Source: Gammaproteobacteria bacterium | Lineage (GTDB): Bacteria > Pseudomonadota > Gammaproteobacteria > HK1 | Direction: 5' to 3' | NCBI GenBank assembly: GCA_022824305.1 | Contig: JAJEAD010000079.1 | Location: 42,049 to 106,048 of the forward strand | DNA: 64,000 nucleotides | Part shown: in pieces, positions 44,111 through 51,003 of the stretch | Layout: each line of letters begins with the position of its first letter | How positions within the stretch are numbered: position 1 is the stretch's first letter | Translations under genes and position numbers: made by a program | The notes under the pieces: model-generated | Databases searched by the model: none | What the model saw: the letters and a program-made list of their open reading frames with translations, nothing else | What the model was told of the DNA's origin: nothing

Positions 44111-45097
44111 ATGAACTGCAGCACACTGATCCGCCGTTTGGGTCTCGCCACCGCCGCTCTCGCGCTGTCTCTCTTCGCGGGATCCGGCGTGGCCGATTCC
44201 AAGGGTCTCATCAAGTTTCACGAGGCCGATTGGACCGGCAATCTCATAAACGGAAAGATCGTGGAGATCCTTCTGACGGAGCACCTGGACTACGAGGTCG
44301 AGTACGTGTTCCTGCCCGCCGGTCCGGCTGCGTGGGAGGCGATAGTCGCCGGGGACATCGACGTCGCCTTCGAGTTCTGGCCCACCTACAGCCCGGAACG
44401 CCACCAGTACATCGCGGAGTACGGAGGAGACGGGTCCGTGGAGTACTTCGGGGAGACCGGTCTCGTCGGCAAGAGCGGGTGGTACGTGCCGCGCTACATG
44501 CTCGAGGGAGACGAGAGCCGCGGCATCGAGGCGACGGCTCCGGACCTCGAGAGCTGGGAGCAGCTCAACAAGTACAAGGACCTCTTCGCGACGCCGGAAA
44601 CTGCCCCGAAGGGACGTCTCCTCGCGTGCCCGATTCCCGCCTGGCAGGCCGGCGACGAGCTGAGGGTGGAGAAGCTGGGGCTCGACTTCCATCCCGTGGT
44701 GCTCGGCACCGAGGTTGCGCAGTTCGCCGAGCTGGAGGCCGCCTACACGCGTGGCGAGCCCCTGCTGGTGTACATGTGGGAGCCGCACTGGACCCACGCC
44801 CTGTACGACCTGGTGAAGCTCCGGCTGCCCGAGTACACGGACGAGTGCTTCGACGCGGAGGCGGGCTGGGTGCAGCCCTGCGACTGGCCGGACGAGCTGC
44901 CCTACAACTTCGGCAGCGCGACTCTCAAGGACCGCCACCCCGACGTCCACACGGTGGTCCGGAGCTTCAGCATTGACAACGAGCAGCAGACGGCCATGGT
45001 CTACGAAGTGGATGTCAACGAACGGGATGTCGAAGAGGTGGTGCGCGAGTGGATGGCCGCCAACGAGGACGTGTGGCGGGCGTGGCTGCCGATGTAG
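44111..45097 (+). CDS. Glycine betaine/choline-type ABC transporter substrate-binding protein
   Basis: 328 residues. Residues 1-28 are a signal peptide (TAALALSLFAGSGVADS), so the mature protein is periplasmic. The OpuAC-like fold is recognisable from HEADWTGNLINGKIVEILL, PAAWEAIVAGDIDVAFEFWPTY and EPLLVYMWEPHW. Several Trp residues in these motifs could make the aromatic cage that holds quaternary ammonium ligands. I place the start at ATG 44111 with AGAGGAG just upstream; a longer frame adds residues without signal character. It forms a transporter unit with the fused permease. The ligand could be betaine, proline betaine, choline or DMSP. Confidence 0.9.
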   Translation: MNCSTLIRRLGLATAALALSLFAGSGVADSKGLIKFHEADWTGNLINGKIVEILLTEHLDYEVEYVFLPAGPAAWEAIVAGDIDVAFEFWPTYSPERHQYIAEYGGDGSVEYFGETGLVGKSGWYVPRYMLEGDESRGIEATAPDLESWEQLNKYKDLFATPETAPKGRLLACPIPAWQAGDELRVEKLGLDFHPVVLGTEVAQFAELEAAYTRGEPLLVYMWEPHWTHALYDLVKLRLPEYTDECFDAEAGWVQPCDWPDELPYNFGSATLKDRHPDVHTVVRSFSIDNEQQTAMVYEVDVNERDVEEVVREWMAANEDVWRAWLPM

Positions 45098-45419
45098 CGT
45101 CGCGGGGTACGTGACGCGGGCGCCGGTGCGCGACAGGTGGCCGGCGCGGGATCGAGCGTGAAGGAAGCGGCCGTGCAGGAGGGCTCCGGCACGGCGCACC
45201 CGGAACGGGGGAGATCCAGTAATCGGCTCCGGGCCTGATGCGCCGCTTCCTCGTCGCACGCTCGACAACGAGGGAGGGGGCTTCGGCCGCCCATCCTTCG
45301 AGCCGGCGACCTACGCGGTGCAGGCTCCCGGCCTACGGCCGAAGGGCCGGGCTTCGGTCCGGGGCGGCTATACTGGGGCCGGGATCCTCGCTGTGGGACG
45401 AGACGCGCAAGTGACCGCG
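45098..45419. other. 322-bp intergenic region with hairpin and -10-like element
   Basis: No gene is supported here. CCCGGCC (45327-45333) pairs with GGCCGGG (45345-45351), a short stem. TATACT (45369-45374) is a good -10 for the coiled-coil gene, about 46 bp upstream of its ATG, although no matching -35 is visible. Confidence 0.4.
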
Positions 45420-45827
45420 ATGACGGTAGAGAGCAATGCGAATCGCCGGCGCTGGGCGCCGGAGTGGATCGCCGTGCTCACCCTCGCGGTGGCGATCGTC
45501 GCTCTGGGGGGCAGTCTCTTCACCTCCCTGAACGCGATGGAAACGCGCCTCCGGGGCGACCTGCAGGAACTGAGTGAGGCCATGCGGGCGATGGAGGAGG
45601 GCCTCCGCGAGGACATGAGGTCGTCGGAGGCGCGCGTCCGCGAGGACATGAAGTCGTCGGAGACGCGCGTCCGAGAGGACATGAAGCTCATGGAGGACCG
45701 CCTCCGCGAGGATATGCGGGAGGTCCGCGCCGATCTCGGCACCGTGCGGGAACGGGTGGCGCGCCTGGAAGCTCGCTTCGACGAAGAGTTTCCGCGCCGC
45801 ACCCACTCCGCGCTGGATCTGCTATAG
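45420..45827 (+). CDS. Membrane-anchored coiled-coil protein with 11-residue repeats
   Basis: 135 residues from ATG 45420 (GTG 45411 is an alternative). One transmembrane helix (about 14-35, WIAVLTLAVAIVALGGSLFTSL) is followed by a long charged helix made of 11-residue units: REDMRSSEARV, REDMKSSETRV, REDMKLMEDRL, REDMREVRADL. Eleven-residue (hendecad) periodicity gives a right-handed coiled coil. The repeats are visible in DNA as 33-bp units. I do not know its function; it resembles small DUF-type anchored coiled coils common in some marine proteobacteria. Its 3' end overlaps the convergent SDR gene by 6 bp. Similar in plan to 24468-24908. Confidence 0.75.
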   Translation: MTVESNANRRRWAPEWIAVLTLAVAIVALGGSLFTSLNAMETRLRGDLQELSEAMRAMEEGLREDMRSSEARVREDMKSSETRVREDMKLMEDRLREDMREVRADLGTVRERVARLEARFDEEFPRRTHSALDLL

Positions 45828-46580
45828 CGCGGTCGCCCCTCCGTCCACGGGCAGGGCCACGCCGTGGATGTGCCGGGCACGCTCCGAGGCGAGGAACACG
45901 ACCGCGTCGGCGATGTCCGCCGCGCTCGCGAGGCGCCGGTTCGGCGCATCCGCGGCCCAGATTCGCCGCCCTTCGTCGGCGCTCATGCCGAGTTGCTCCG
46001 CTTCCCCGACGAGCATCGGGGTGTCCACCCCGCCGGGACATACCGCGTTCACGCGAATGTGCTCCCGGGCATGGTCGCCCGCCATCGCCCGGGTGAGCGC
46101 GATGACCGCGCCCTTCGACGCGCAGTACGCGGCCACTCCCTCGCCTGCCACGATGCCCCAGGTCGACGCGACGTTGACGATCACCCCTCCGCCCCGAGGC
46201 GCCATCTCGCGCACCGCGGCACGGCAGAGGTAGAACACCGCGCTCAGGTTGACGGCGATGGTCTCTTCCCACTGAGCGTCGCTCGTCTCCGGCACGTTGC
46301 GGTGATGGACGACTCCCGCGCTGTTGACGAGCACGTCGAGACCTCCGAAACGCGCCACGCACTCCGAGACCAGGCTCTCCGCCGCGGCGCCGGCGCTGAG
46401 GTCACCGCGCACGAAGGCCGCGTCGCCCCCGGCCAGCTCCTCCACCAGCGCTTCACCCCGCTCGGCGTTGCGGCCGGTGAGCATGAGCTTCGCGCCTTCG
46501 CGGGCGAATGCACGGGCGCACTCCGCGCCGATCCCCGACGTGGCCCCGGTAATCAACGCGCTCTTGCCTTCGAGTTCCAC
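45822..46580 (-). CDS. Short-chain dehydrogenase/reductase (SDR)
   Basis: 252 residues from GTG 46580 (VELEGKSALITG; AAGGGAGC upstream). The classical SDR set is complete: TGATSGIG (11-18, cofactor), NSAGVV (about 87-92), the catalytic Ser in VNVASTWG, and YCASKG (Tyr-xxx-Lys, about 151-156). PGGVDTPM and a C-terminal VDGGATA complete it. An Arg after the cofactor loop (TGRNAERG) favours NADP(H). The substrate is unknown; most relatives are annotated as 3-oxoacyl reductase-like or sugar/alcohol dehydrogenases. It stands alone between the coiled-coil and antiporter genes. Confidence 0.92.
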   Translation of the reverse strand: MELEGKSALITGATSGIGAECARAFAREGAKLMLTGRNAERGEALVEELAGGDAAFVRGDLSAGAAAESLVSECVARFGGLDVLVNSAGVVHHRNVPETSDAQWEETIAVNLSAVFYLCRAAVREMAPRGGGVIVNVASTWGIVAGEGVAAYCASKGAVIALTRAMAGDHAREHIRVNAVCPGGVDTPMLVGEAEQLGMSADEGRRIWAADAPNRRLASAADIADAVVFLASERARHIHGVALPVDGGATAL

Positions 46581-46679
46581 CCTGGCCGCTCCCTTTCCTC
46601 GCAGCGCGGGGAGTGTACTGAACGCGCGGCTGCCCAAGAAGGCAACGTGGTGCGAGGCGGGCCGGGCGGCCCGGAGCGT

Positions 46680-48302
46680 TCAGGGTTCGCCCCGGGCCTC
46701 GCTGATGATGAGGTCGAGGATCTCCTGGCTGGTGATCACGCCCACGAACCTCTCGGACTCGGGCTCCAACACCGGCAGCGCGCTGAGCGACTTCTCCGTC
46801 ATTCGCTGCAGCACGTCTTCCACCGGCTCCTCGGGCCGCGCCACCGGGGGATTGCGACGCACGATCCTGCTCAGCCGGGTCGTGCCCCACGACTCCTTGG
46901 GCACGTAGCGCAGCATGCCGAGCGACACGATGCCGGCGAGCCGGCCCTTGTCCGCAATCACGTAGTCCTGCTGGTGGGGCACTATCCACCGGTCGGCGAA
47001 GGCGCGGACCGACAGCGAGGGGTCGGGGTAGCTACGCCTGCGATCGAGGATGTCGTCGACACTGATGTCGGTGAGGGCGAATCGGGCCAGGGAAGGGGGG
47101 AGAGGATCCGGCACGTCTCGCGACGCCGATGCGCGGGCCCGGCGGATGACCAGGTTGATCGCCGGGGGAGTCAGCAGGATGTAGCCGAACATGATCAGCA
47201 CGAGAAGGGAGAAGAGATCCCGGCCGATGACGCCGGTCTCCAGCAGCACGAGGAGCAGGGCCACTTCCGCGACGCCCTTCGCCATCAGCCCCGTCGCCAG
47301 CGCGAAGGGCGTGTCCAGGCGGGCCACGAGGGCGCCGATGAGGGCGCCCGCGAACTTTCCGACGAGCGGAACGACAACCAGAGCCGCGATCGTCAGGGCC
47401 GGGAGCTCCGTGAACGACAGGCTCATGTGCAGCCCGGCGGCGGCGAAGAAGAGGGGCACGAAGAGCCCCTCGGCGGCGCTCCGCATGCCGGGGGCGATGT
47501 CCCGGCGCACCTGGTGGGGCATCCCGGACAGGGCCGCCCCGAAGAGCAGCGCGCCCAGCGAGCCGTGGAGCCCCATCTTCTCGGCGCCGACGACGGTGAG
47601 GAAGAGTCCGCCCAGGACCAGCCCGAAGGAGAGCTGCGGCACGTACAGCAATCGCTGCAGCAGCATGATTGCCGGGGGGATCACGCGGCTCGCGAGTATC
47701 CAGGTCACCACGGTGAAGCCGGCAATCTGGGCGAGGAGCACGAGCACTCCGCTCCATCCGGTCCGCTCCGAGTGGTCGCCGATCGCGAAACCCACGAGCA
47801 GCAGCGCCAGCAGCTCGGCGATGAGGGCGGTGGTGAATATCCTGATTCCGATCGGTTCCCGGAGATGCCCCTCGTCGACGAGCACCTTGGCCGCGAGGCC
47901 GAGGCTGGTCAGCGAGAGGATGCCGGCGAGCGCGATGGATTCGGTCAGGCGGAGGCCCAGTCCGAAGTCGTGGACGACGTCGGAAGTGACGGCCATCGCG
48001 GCGAGGATCGGGATGAGAATGGACAGGGTGGCGGCGACGAAGTAGCGCCCGCGAACCGCGGCCATGAATCCGGATATGTCGAGCTCGTCCAGGCCGATGA
48101 GAAAGAACAGGAGAAAGATCCCGATCCCCAGGAGAATCTGGATCTCGCCGGTCGGCTGAATGATCTGGGCGACCGGTCCCAGCAGGATCCCCGTCGCCGT
48201 GTACGCGACGATGGCGTTCACCCGGAATCGCCGCAGCGCCCCCTCGACCAGCTTGGCGACCACTATCAGCAAGCCGATCGACAGGAGGGCGTCTTCAATC
48301 AT
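46680..48302 (-). CDS. KefB/CPA2-type cation:proton antiporter with C-terminal CBS domains
   Basis: 540 residues. About 12-13 hydrophobic segments fill residues 1-400, with the CPA2 features TGILLGP, IGLDELDIS (half-channel) and LHGSLGALLFGAALSG. The C-terminal 120 residues (about 420-535) form a CBS pair (DFADRWIVPHQQDYVIADKG-like and SLSALPVLEPESERFVGVITS) in place of the TrkA-N nucleotide-binding domain of KefB/KefC. CBS pairs usually sense adenine nucleotides or cyclic di-AMP, so its regulation should differ from glutathione-gated Kef. It probably exchanges K+ or Na+ for H+ at the inner membrane. It is a member of the 46.7-50.9 kb minus-strand run. Confidence 0.88.
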   Translation of the reverse strand: MIEDALLSIGLLIVVAKLVEGALRRFRVNAIVAYTATGILLGPVAQIIQPTGEIQILLGIGIFLLFFLIGLDELDISGFMAAVRGRYFVAATLSILIPILAAMAVTSDVVHDFGLGLRLTESIALAGILSLTSLGLAAKVLVDEGHLREPIGIRIFTTALIAELLALLLVGFAIGDHSERTGWSGVLVLLAQIAGFTVVTWILASRVIPPAIMLLQRLLYVPQLSFGLVLGGLFLTVVGAEKMGLHGSLGALLFGAALSGMPHQVRRDIAPGMRSAAEGLFVPLFFAAAGLHMSLSFTELPALTIAALVVVPLVGKFAGALIGALVARLDTPFALATGLMAKGVAEVALLLVLLETGVIGRDLFSLLVLIMFGYILLTPPAINLVIRRARASASRDVPDPLPPSLARFALTDISVDDILDRRRSYPDPSLSVRAFADRWIVPHQQDYVIADKGRLAGIVSLGMLRYVPKESWGTTRLSRIVRRNPPVARPEEPVEDVLQRMTEKSLSALPVLEPESERFVGVITSQEILDLIISEARGEP

Positions 48303-48337
48303 GACCGGAATCCGGTTCTCTTCGCGGGCTTCGTGTT

Positions 48338-48979
48338 CTACAGGAAGGTGAGGAAGGGCAGCAGGCTATCGCTCAGCCTCACCAGGGAGCTGAACACGGG
48401 CACCCCGGCAACCGCGAGCAGGATGAGCGCGATCAGCGCCCAGCTTCCCCAGCGCCGGTTGAGCTCGCGGTAGCGCGCGGCCAGGCCCGGGGGCAGCAGC
48501 CACTGCATGATGTAGTGACCGTCGAGGGGCCCGATGGGCATGAGGTTGAAGAGCATCAGGAGAAGGTTGATGCGCGCGAGGTAGAGGCAGAAGACCTGCA
48601 CGGAAGGGTCCTGCAGGAGCGCGAGGTCGTTCGCCAGTCCGTAGACGAGGAAGTTCACGCAGAGCGCCGCCAGCACCAGGTTCGCGAAGGGTCCGGCGAA
48701 GGCCACCGCGGCGGCGGCTCCGGCGTGGCGGAGGCGCGCGGGGTTGACCGGCACCGGCCGGGCGTACCCGAAGCCGACCGCGACCACCATCAGCAGGCCC
48801 ATCGGGTCGATGTGGGCGAGCGGGTTCAGCGTCAGCCGCCCGTGGCGTTCGGCCGTGTCGTCGCCCAGCATCTTGGCGCAGGCGGCATGCCCGAACTCGT
48901 GGAAGGTGAGGGACAGCACGATGGCGGCGAGCAGCATCGCGAAGAGCCCGAAGTGCCCTTGGGTGAGCAGATCGATCAT
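48338..48979 (-). CDS. Site-2 protease-like M50 metalloprotease
   Basis: 213 residues and five to six hydrophobic segments. The zinc motif HEFGH (27-31) lies in the first core helix, and the third ligand is in NLMPIGPLDGHY (about 144-155). GRLTLNPLAHIDPMG is the conserved loop after the first helix. This is the compact M50B (SpoIVFB-like) type without PDZ or CBS domains. Such proteins cleave membrane-bound substrates, often regulatory, but targets for this short type are unknown. It lies 35 bp downstream of the KefB-CBS gene's reverse start and is followed by the CoA-transferase gene; no functional link to either is clear. Confidence 0.9.
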   Translation of the reverse strand: MIDLLTQGHFGLFAMLLAAIVLSLTFHEFGHAACAKMLGDDTAERHGRLTLNPLAHIDPMGLLMVVAVGFGYARPVPVNPARLRHAGAAAAVAFAGPFANLVLAALCVNFLVYGLANDLALLQDPSVQVFCLYLARINLLLMLFNLMPIGPLDGHYIMQWLLPPGLAARYRELNRRWGSWALIALILLAVAGVPVFSSLVRLSDSLLPFLTFL

Positions 48980-49000
48980 GTCGAGTCGCTCGCCGGGCCT

Positions 49001-50206
49001 TCAGACCCGCCGGGATTCCGGCACCACCCCGTCTCGCACGAGCGCATCGATCTCCTCCGGCGAGTAGCCGTGCTCGGAGAGGATATCCCGTGCGTGCGCG
49101 CCGAAGGAGGGCGGAGTTCGGCGGACTTCGCCCGGCGTGCGCGACAGCTTGATCGGGATTCCGCTGCCCCGGTACCAGTCGAGCTCGACGGCCATCTCCC
49201 GCGTCGCGGTATGGGGATGCGACATGACCTCGCGGGTGTCCATCACCGGCCCGGCGGGGAGCCCCGCCTTCAGCAGGCGTTCGCACAGGGCGAAGCCGTC
49301 GACCTCGGCGAGCGCCTCTTCCAGCGCCTCGCGCAGCGCCTCCGGGTGAGCGAGCCGGTCGCGGTTGTCCCGGAAGCGCGGGTCCTGCGCCAGTCCGGGC
49401 ACGCCGATCTCGGAGCACAGGCGCGAGAAGGTCCGGTTGTTGCCGGCGGCAACGAAGATCTCGGTGGTGCGGGTCCTGAACTTGTCGTAGGGGCTCAGGT
49501 TCGGGTGGGCGTTGCCCGTCAGTCCCGGCACTCTGCCGCTCAGGTAGTAGTTGGCGACATGCGGGTGCATGAGCGCAATCGCGCTGTCGTAAAGCGTCAT
49601 GTCGAGATACTGGCCGAGACCGGAGCGCTGGCGCTCGATCACCGCCATCAGGATGCCGAGCGCGGTGTAGAGCCCGGTGCCCATGTCCACCATCGCGATC
49701 CCGAGCCGGGTGGGCCCGCTCTCCCGCGTCCCGTTCACGCTGAACATGCCCGCCATCGCCTGGACGACCGCGTCGTAGCCGGGGAACCCCCCGTAGGCGC
49801 CCTCCGATCCGAACCCGCTGATGCGCGCGTGGATGAGCGTGGGGTAGCGTTGCTGCAACACGTCGCGGTAGCCGAGCCCCCACTTCTCCATGGTGCCGGG
49901 CCGGTAGTTCTCGAGCAGCACGTCGGCCCCCTCGAGCAGGCGCAGCAGCACTGCCCGCCCTTCCTCCCGGCCGAGGTCGAGCGCCATCGCCCGCTTGTTG
50001 CGGTTGACGCCGATGTAGTAGGAGGCATCCCCCTCGTGGAAGGGTGGGCCCCAGTCGCGGGTCTCGTCTCCGTGCGGGGGCTCGACCTTCAGGATGGCGG
50101 CGCCGTGGTCGCCGAGGATCTGGGTGCAGTAGGGCCCGCCGAGCACGCGACTGAGATCGACGACCTTGAGCCCGGCCAGCGCGCCGAAGGGGGAGCCGGA
50201 ACTCAC
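49001..50206 (-). CDS. CaiB/BaiF-type (class III) CoA-transferase
   Basis: 401 residues with the family's interlocked-fold signatures: LKVVDLSRVLGGPYCTQILGDHGA (12-35), VEPPHGDETRDW, NRNKRAMALDLG, and the catalytic Asp in AMVDMGTGLYTALGI (around residue 170). It starts at GTG 50206, overlapping the stop of the isomerase-like gene (GTGA), so the two are translationally coupled. The acyl group cannot be named; relatives handle carnitine, formate/oxalate, succinate and itaconate. The open frame runs on upstream, but that is an artefact of GC-rich codon use: the CaiB fold begins at this start. Confidence 0.92.
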   Translation of the reverse strand: MSSGSPFGALAGLKVVDLSRVLGGPYCTQILGDHGAAILKVEPPHGDETRDWGPPFHEGDASYYIGVNRNKRAMALDLGREEGRAVLLRLLEGADVLLENYRPGTMEKWGLGYRDVLQQRYPTLIHARISGFGSEGAYGGFPGYDAVVQAMAGMFSVNGTRESGPTRLGIAMVDMGTGLYTALGILMAVIERQRSGLGQYLDMTLYDSAIALMHPHVANYYLSGRVPGLTGNAHPNLSPYDKFRTRTTEIFVAAGNNRTFSRLCSEIGVPGLAQDPRFRDNRDRLAHPEALREALEEALAEVDGFALCERLLKAGLPAGPVMDTREVMSHPHTATREMAVELDWYRGSGIPIKLSRTPGEVRRTPPSFGAHARDILSEHGYSPEEIDALVRDGVVPESRRV

Positions 50207-50982
50207 CGGCCGCACGCGCGTTCCCGCCACGCGAGTCCGGCCCGCGTGCCTTCCCTCGGGTTGTACTCGCAGCCGACGTAGCCCCGGTAGCCGAGCGAAT
50301 CCATGAGGCGGAACAGATAGGGGTAGTGCACCTCCCCGACATCGGGCTCGTGGCGCTCCGGCACTCCGGCGATCTGCACGTGACGCGTGATCGGCATGAG
50401 ATCCCGTACTCGCATCGCGAGATCGCCTTCCGTGATCTGGCAGTGGTAGAGGTCGAGGAGGAGGCCGAGGCCCGCGCTTCCCACCTCTTCGATGACGCCG
50501 GCCGCTTCGCTCGTGGTGCGCAGAAAGTACCCCGGCATGTCCCGTGCGTTGATCGCCTCGATGACCACGCAGCGGCCCTCGGCGGCGACGCGCTCGGCCG
50601 CGAAGCGAAGGTTGGCGACGTAGGCGCGCCGGGCGCCGGCCGGATCGGCGTCGCCCGGCTTTCCCGCCATCGCGTGCAGGCAGGGGCAGTCGAGCGCCCG
50701 GGCGTAGGAGAGCGCCCGCTCGAAGGCCTCCCTGAACTCGTCCTCGCGCCCGGGCAGGGCGGCGAGACCCTGGTCGCCGGCCTCGACGTCGCCGGTCGGC
50801 AGGTTGATCAGGGCCTGGCGCAACCCGTGGCGCTCGAGCGCTTCGGCGAGCTGCTCCGCCGGGTAGGGGTAGGGATCCCAGTACTCCACCGCCTCGAAGC
50901 CCGCCTCGCGGGCCGCCGCGAAGCGTTCGAGGAAGGGGTGCTCGGGGAAGAGCATGGAAAGGTGGGCGGAGAATCTGGGCAC
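50203..50982 (-). CDS. Hydroxypyruvate isomerase/OtnI-like TIM-barrel protein
   Basis: 259 residues. The start MPRFSAHLSMLFPEHPFLERFAAA and GFEAVEYWDPYPYP are the hallmark of Hyi/OtnI proteins. The metal-binding Glu/Asp/His cluster of the xylose-isomerase-like barrel follows (VVIEAINARDMPGYFL, LLLDLYHCQITEGDL, HVQIAGVPERHEPDVGEV, YVGCEYNPREGT). These enzymes interconvert hydroxypyruvate with tartronate semialdehyde, or 2-oxo-tetronates. Its stop overlaps the GTG of the CaiB gene. That gene pair is unusual for Hyi, which more often neighbours tartronate-semialdehyde reductase or glyoxylate carboligase; none of these is in the window. Confidence 0.88.
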   Translation of the reverse strand: MPRFSAHLSMLFPEHPFLERFAAAREAGFEAVEYWDPYPYPAEQLAEALERHGLRQALINLPTGDVEAGDQGLAALPGREDEFREAFERALSYARALDCPCLHAMAGKPGDADPAGARRAYVANLRFAAERVAAEGRCVVIEAINARDMPGYFLRTTSEAAGVIEEVGSAGLGLLLDLYHCQITEGDLAMRVRDLMPITRHVQIAGVPERHEPDVGEVHYPYLFRLMDSLGYRGYVGCEYNPREGTRAGLAWRERACGR

Positions 50983-51003
50983 GACGGGCTCCGGGTGGAC
51001 GAG

